Shown piece after piece: positions 6,102 through 7,242 of a stretch of DNA of 7,242 nt (positions within the stretch are counted from its first letter, which is position 1; the number at the start of each line of letters is the position of its first letter). Source of the DNA: Candidatus Tayloriibacteriota bacterium (GTDB taxonomy: Bacteria > Patescibacteriota > Minisyncoccia > Phycocordibacterales > PALSA-1337). The stretch lies in NCBI GenBank assembly GCA_023269245.1, contig JAHFMB010000048.1, positions 1 to 7,242 of the forward strand, given 5' to 3'. A program made the position numbers and the translations under genes. Below the pieces are notes generated by a model. It was not told where the DNA came from, did no database searches, and was given only the letters and a program-made list of their open reading frames with translations.

Positions 6102-6130
6102 ATTATGTGCACATAAAAAGAACAAGTAAA
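6102..6130 (-). promoter_or_regulatory. Candidate internal promoter for csaA
   Basis: On the minus strand TTTACT (6130-6125, 4 of 6) and CATAAT (6107-6102, 5 of 6) are separated by 17 nt. Transcription would start about six bases before the csaA ATG at 6089, a nearly leaderless message, which suits the lack of an SD. The -10 is covered by a perfect 14-bp palindrome, TTATGTGCACATAA (6103-6116), a possible operator. Confidence 0.4.
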
Positions 6131-6162
6131 CTAAATTGGGGGCAATACGTTGTGAGAAAAAG

Positions 6163-6558
6163 CTAGGCGGCTGGAGCTTCCGCCGGTGCTGGAGCTGGAG
6201 TAGCTTCTGCAGGTGCAGCAACTGGAGCTGCGGCCTTATCTGCTGGTACCCCTGCCTGCGCAGGCAGGTCCTTCTTTATAGGAGTCTTCTTTGGAAGCGC
6301 GTTGATCTTCTTGCCGGTGATAACCTTGTTTGAGATGAGAAAATTGTGAAGTGTGACTGAAAGCTGTGCGCCCTTTGAGGTCCAGTGTTTGATAGCTTCG
6401 ACATCGATCTGATCAACTTTGTTCTTGATGCGGGTATCATACCAACCAAGATTCTTGAGATATTTGCCACTCTTAGGGCCATTTTTGGAATCAGTCAACA
6501 CAACACGAAAGGTTGGTTCGTGGATACGGCCGACGCGCTGTAAGCGGATCATTAACAT
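6163..6558 (-). CDS. rpsP: 30S ribosomal protein bS16 with extended Ala/Pro-rich tail
   Basis: bS16 is a primary assembly protein that binds 16S rRNA in the body of the small subunit. The N-terminal 85 residues match the family well: MIRLQRVGRIHEPTFRVVLTDS (3-24), GKYLKNLGWYDTRIKN (31-46), and IKHWTSKGAQLSVTLHNFLIS (56-76). The protein is 131 residues against about 80-90 in E. coli or Bacillus. The extra part, residues 87-131, is first basic (PKKTPIKK) and then a low-complexity Ala/Pro/Glu tail ending APAPAEAPAA. The segment DLPAQAG (97-103) is encoded by an 18-bp perfect palindrome (see repeat entry). ATG codons at 6558 and 6552 are both possible; I keep the first, though MIRLQRVG at 6552 is the classical N-terminus. 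It heads the translation cluster, 58 nt after the coiled-coil gene upstream. No SD is present. Confidence 0.96.
   Translation of the reverse strand: MLMIRLQRVGRIHEPTFRVVLTDSKNGPKSGKYLKNLGWYDTRIKNKVDQIDVEAIKHWTSKGAQLSVTLHNFLISNKVITGKKINALPKKTPIKKDLPAQAGVPADKAAAPVAAPAEATPAPAPAEAPAA
6251..6268. repeat. Perfect 18-bp GC-rich palindrome inside rpsP
   Basis: CCTGCCTGCGCAGGCAGG is its own reverse complement. It lies in the variable tail of rpsP and is read in frame as LPAQAG. Its GC content and symmetry are unlike the surrounding sequence. From memory, LPAQAG- or LPAGRQAG-like strings recur in predicted proteins of CPR genomes, which suggests a dispersed palindromic element that tolerates insertion in coding sequence; this window alone shows only one copy. 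Confidence 0.75.
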
Positions 6559-6616
6559 GTGGGTGAAATACTAACAGAATAGGTCAATTTGCGCAACCTA
6601 CAGCAAGATGCTCTGT

Positions 6617-7242
6617 CTAGTGCCACTCTACACGAGGAATAAAACCAATACGCCTCAGGACCACCCACAACAGAATCACCAAGATAATTATGATAATAAC
6701 TGGTGAAATCGGCGAAAAGATCTGTGTAAGTTGCCACAAACTGACTCGATTGACACTCACCGTACCAGTGACTGTCTCGATCGTATCAGAGAAATTGCTA
6801 TCCTCCTTGTTGATACTTGCCAAATTGGACTCATAACTTGCGATGGAATTATCGTAACTCCGCTTTTGGTTCTGATAACTTGAGTTTTCATATGCAATAT
6901 TTTGTTGCTGTACTGAGGCTTGATTGAGAAGCGTTGATTCTTGGCTCCTGAGTGCTGCCAATGTTTGCTGGTCATTGGTATTGGTGATGACTACACGCAC
7001 CGCAGCGAGCTCAGCCTGAATACGAGTAAGTTCAGGCTGCATCCGAGCAAGTGCCTGATTGTGTTTGGTGGTCAAAGACTCTCTCTGGGTTTTGAGGCTG
7101 CTTAGCGTATCCAATACACTGTCTGTCCGCTGTTCAATATTTTGTTTCTGGCCAAGCAAGTTCTGTGAAGAAACCGTTTCTGAGTATAATTTGGCGCTGG
7201 TCAAAGACTCAATCTCCGCCTTAAATGCGTCAAATTTTGACT
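6617..7242 (-). CDS. Coiled-coil protein with C-terminal membrane segment (partial)
   Basis: The frame is open from the right edge to a TAG at 6617, so about 207 C-terminal residues are visible and the N-terminus is missing. A TTG codon at 7204 is in frame, but the reading continues upstream of it (FDAFKAEIESLTSAK), so I do not take it as the start. The body is rich in Gln, Ser, Asn and Leu with heptad-like spacing, notably LSSLKTQRESLTTKHNQALARMQPELTRIQAELAAV and a second helix-like stretch after NDQQTLAALRSQ. A hydrophobic segment, SPVIIIIILVILLWVVL, lies about 12-28 residues from the end and is followed by RRIGFIPRVEWH, which should be cytoplasmic by the positive-inside rule. The layout FDAF, coiled coil, a beta-like TVTGTVSV and then a single TM is reminiscent of DUF4349 proteins, often lipoproteins; I offer this as a possibility only. 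It precedes rpsP by 58 nt on the same strand, with no terminator between. Confidence 0.8.
   Translation of the reverse strand, partial: SKFDAFKAEIESLTSAKLYSETVSSQNLLGQKQNIEQRTDSVLDTLSSLKTQRESLTTKHNQALARMQPELTRIQAELAAVRVVITNTNDQQTLAALRSQESTLLNQASVQQQNIAYENSSYQNQKRSYDNSIASYESNLASINKEDSNFSDTIETVTGTVSVNRVSLWQLTQIFSPISPVIIIIILVILLWVVLRRIGFIPRVEWH

Noticed and set aside
6090..6221. Upstream extension of csaA to 6221
   Set aside because: The added residues overlap the Ala/Pro tail of rpsP and lack similarity to CsaA; the ATG at 6089 gives the usual length.
7202..7204. TTG at 7204 as the start of the coiled-coil protein
   Set aside because: The frame stays open to the window edge and the upstream residues continue the same helical character, so the gene is better taken as partial.

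Overview
The window looks like chromosomal housekeeping DNA from a reduced bacterium, most likely a Patescibacteria/CPR lineage (Parcubacteria-like). The reasons are a compact RNA polymerase beta subunit of 1059 residues (about 1340 in E. coli), a small membrane-anchored protein with a YGFVLKYPASW motif that I associate with CPR genomes, no Shine-Dalgarno sequence at a usable distance before any visible start, and a short GC-rich palindrome inserted in frame in a ribosomal protein gene. TGA is used as a stop (end of the gene at 3975-4487), so the recoded UGA of some CPR groups is not in use. The placement rests on protein resemblance read by eye and is not proven.

Layout from left to right: (1) 1-437, minus, the N-terminal part of a membrane-anchored extracytoplasmic protein that runs off the left edge; (2) 456-3635, minus, complete rpoB; (3) 3636-3974, a 339-base divergent intergenic region with a candidate promoter for each direction and an rpoB leader of about 200 nt that is rich in hairpins; (4) 3975-4487, plus, a divergent nucleoside diphosphate kinase-like gene, the only plus-strand gene, closed by a strong intrinsic terminator; (5) 4560-6558, minus, a translation cluster read in the order rpsP, csaA-like, khpA-like, trmD; (6) 6617-7242, minus, the C-terminal part of a coiled-coil protein with one membrane segment, running off the right edge.

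The right-hand cluster is a variant of the widespread rpsP-khpA-rimM-trmD-rplS operon. rpsP, the KH-domain gene and trmD keep their order, a CsaA-type tRNA-binding OB-fold gene sits between rpsP and khpA, and rimM and rplS are absent from the usual places. The gaps between these genes (73, 49 and 65 nt) each hold a clear palindrome or hairpin. The most striking is a perfect 14-bp inverted repeat ending three bases before the trmD start codon. rpoB is likewise unusual in context: it is not followed directly by rpoC, nor preceded by rplL, and it has its own long leader with two hairpin-plus-T-run elements.

I found no tRNA, rRNA, CRISPR array, transposase or phage gene. The points most worth a second look are the structured leaders of rpoB, trmD and khpA, the in-frame palindromic insert in rpsP, the natural substitutions at all three main rifampicin-resistance positions of RpoB, and the modified NDK-like enzyme.
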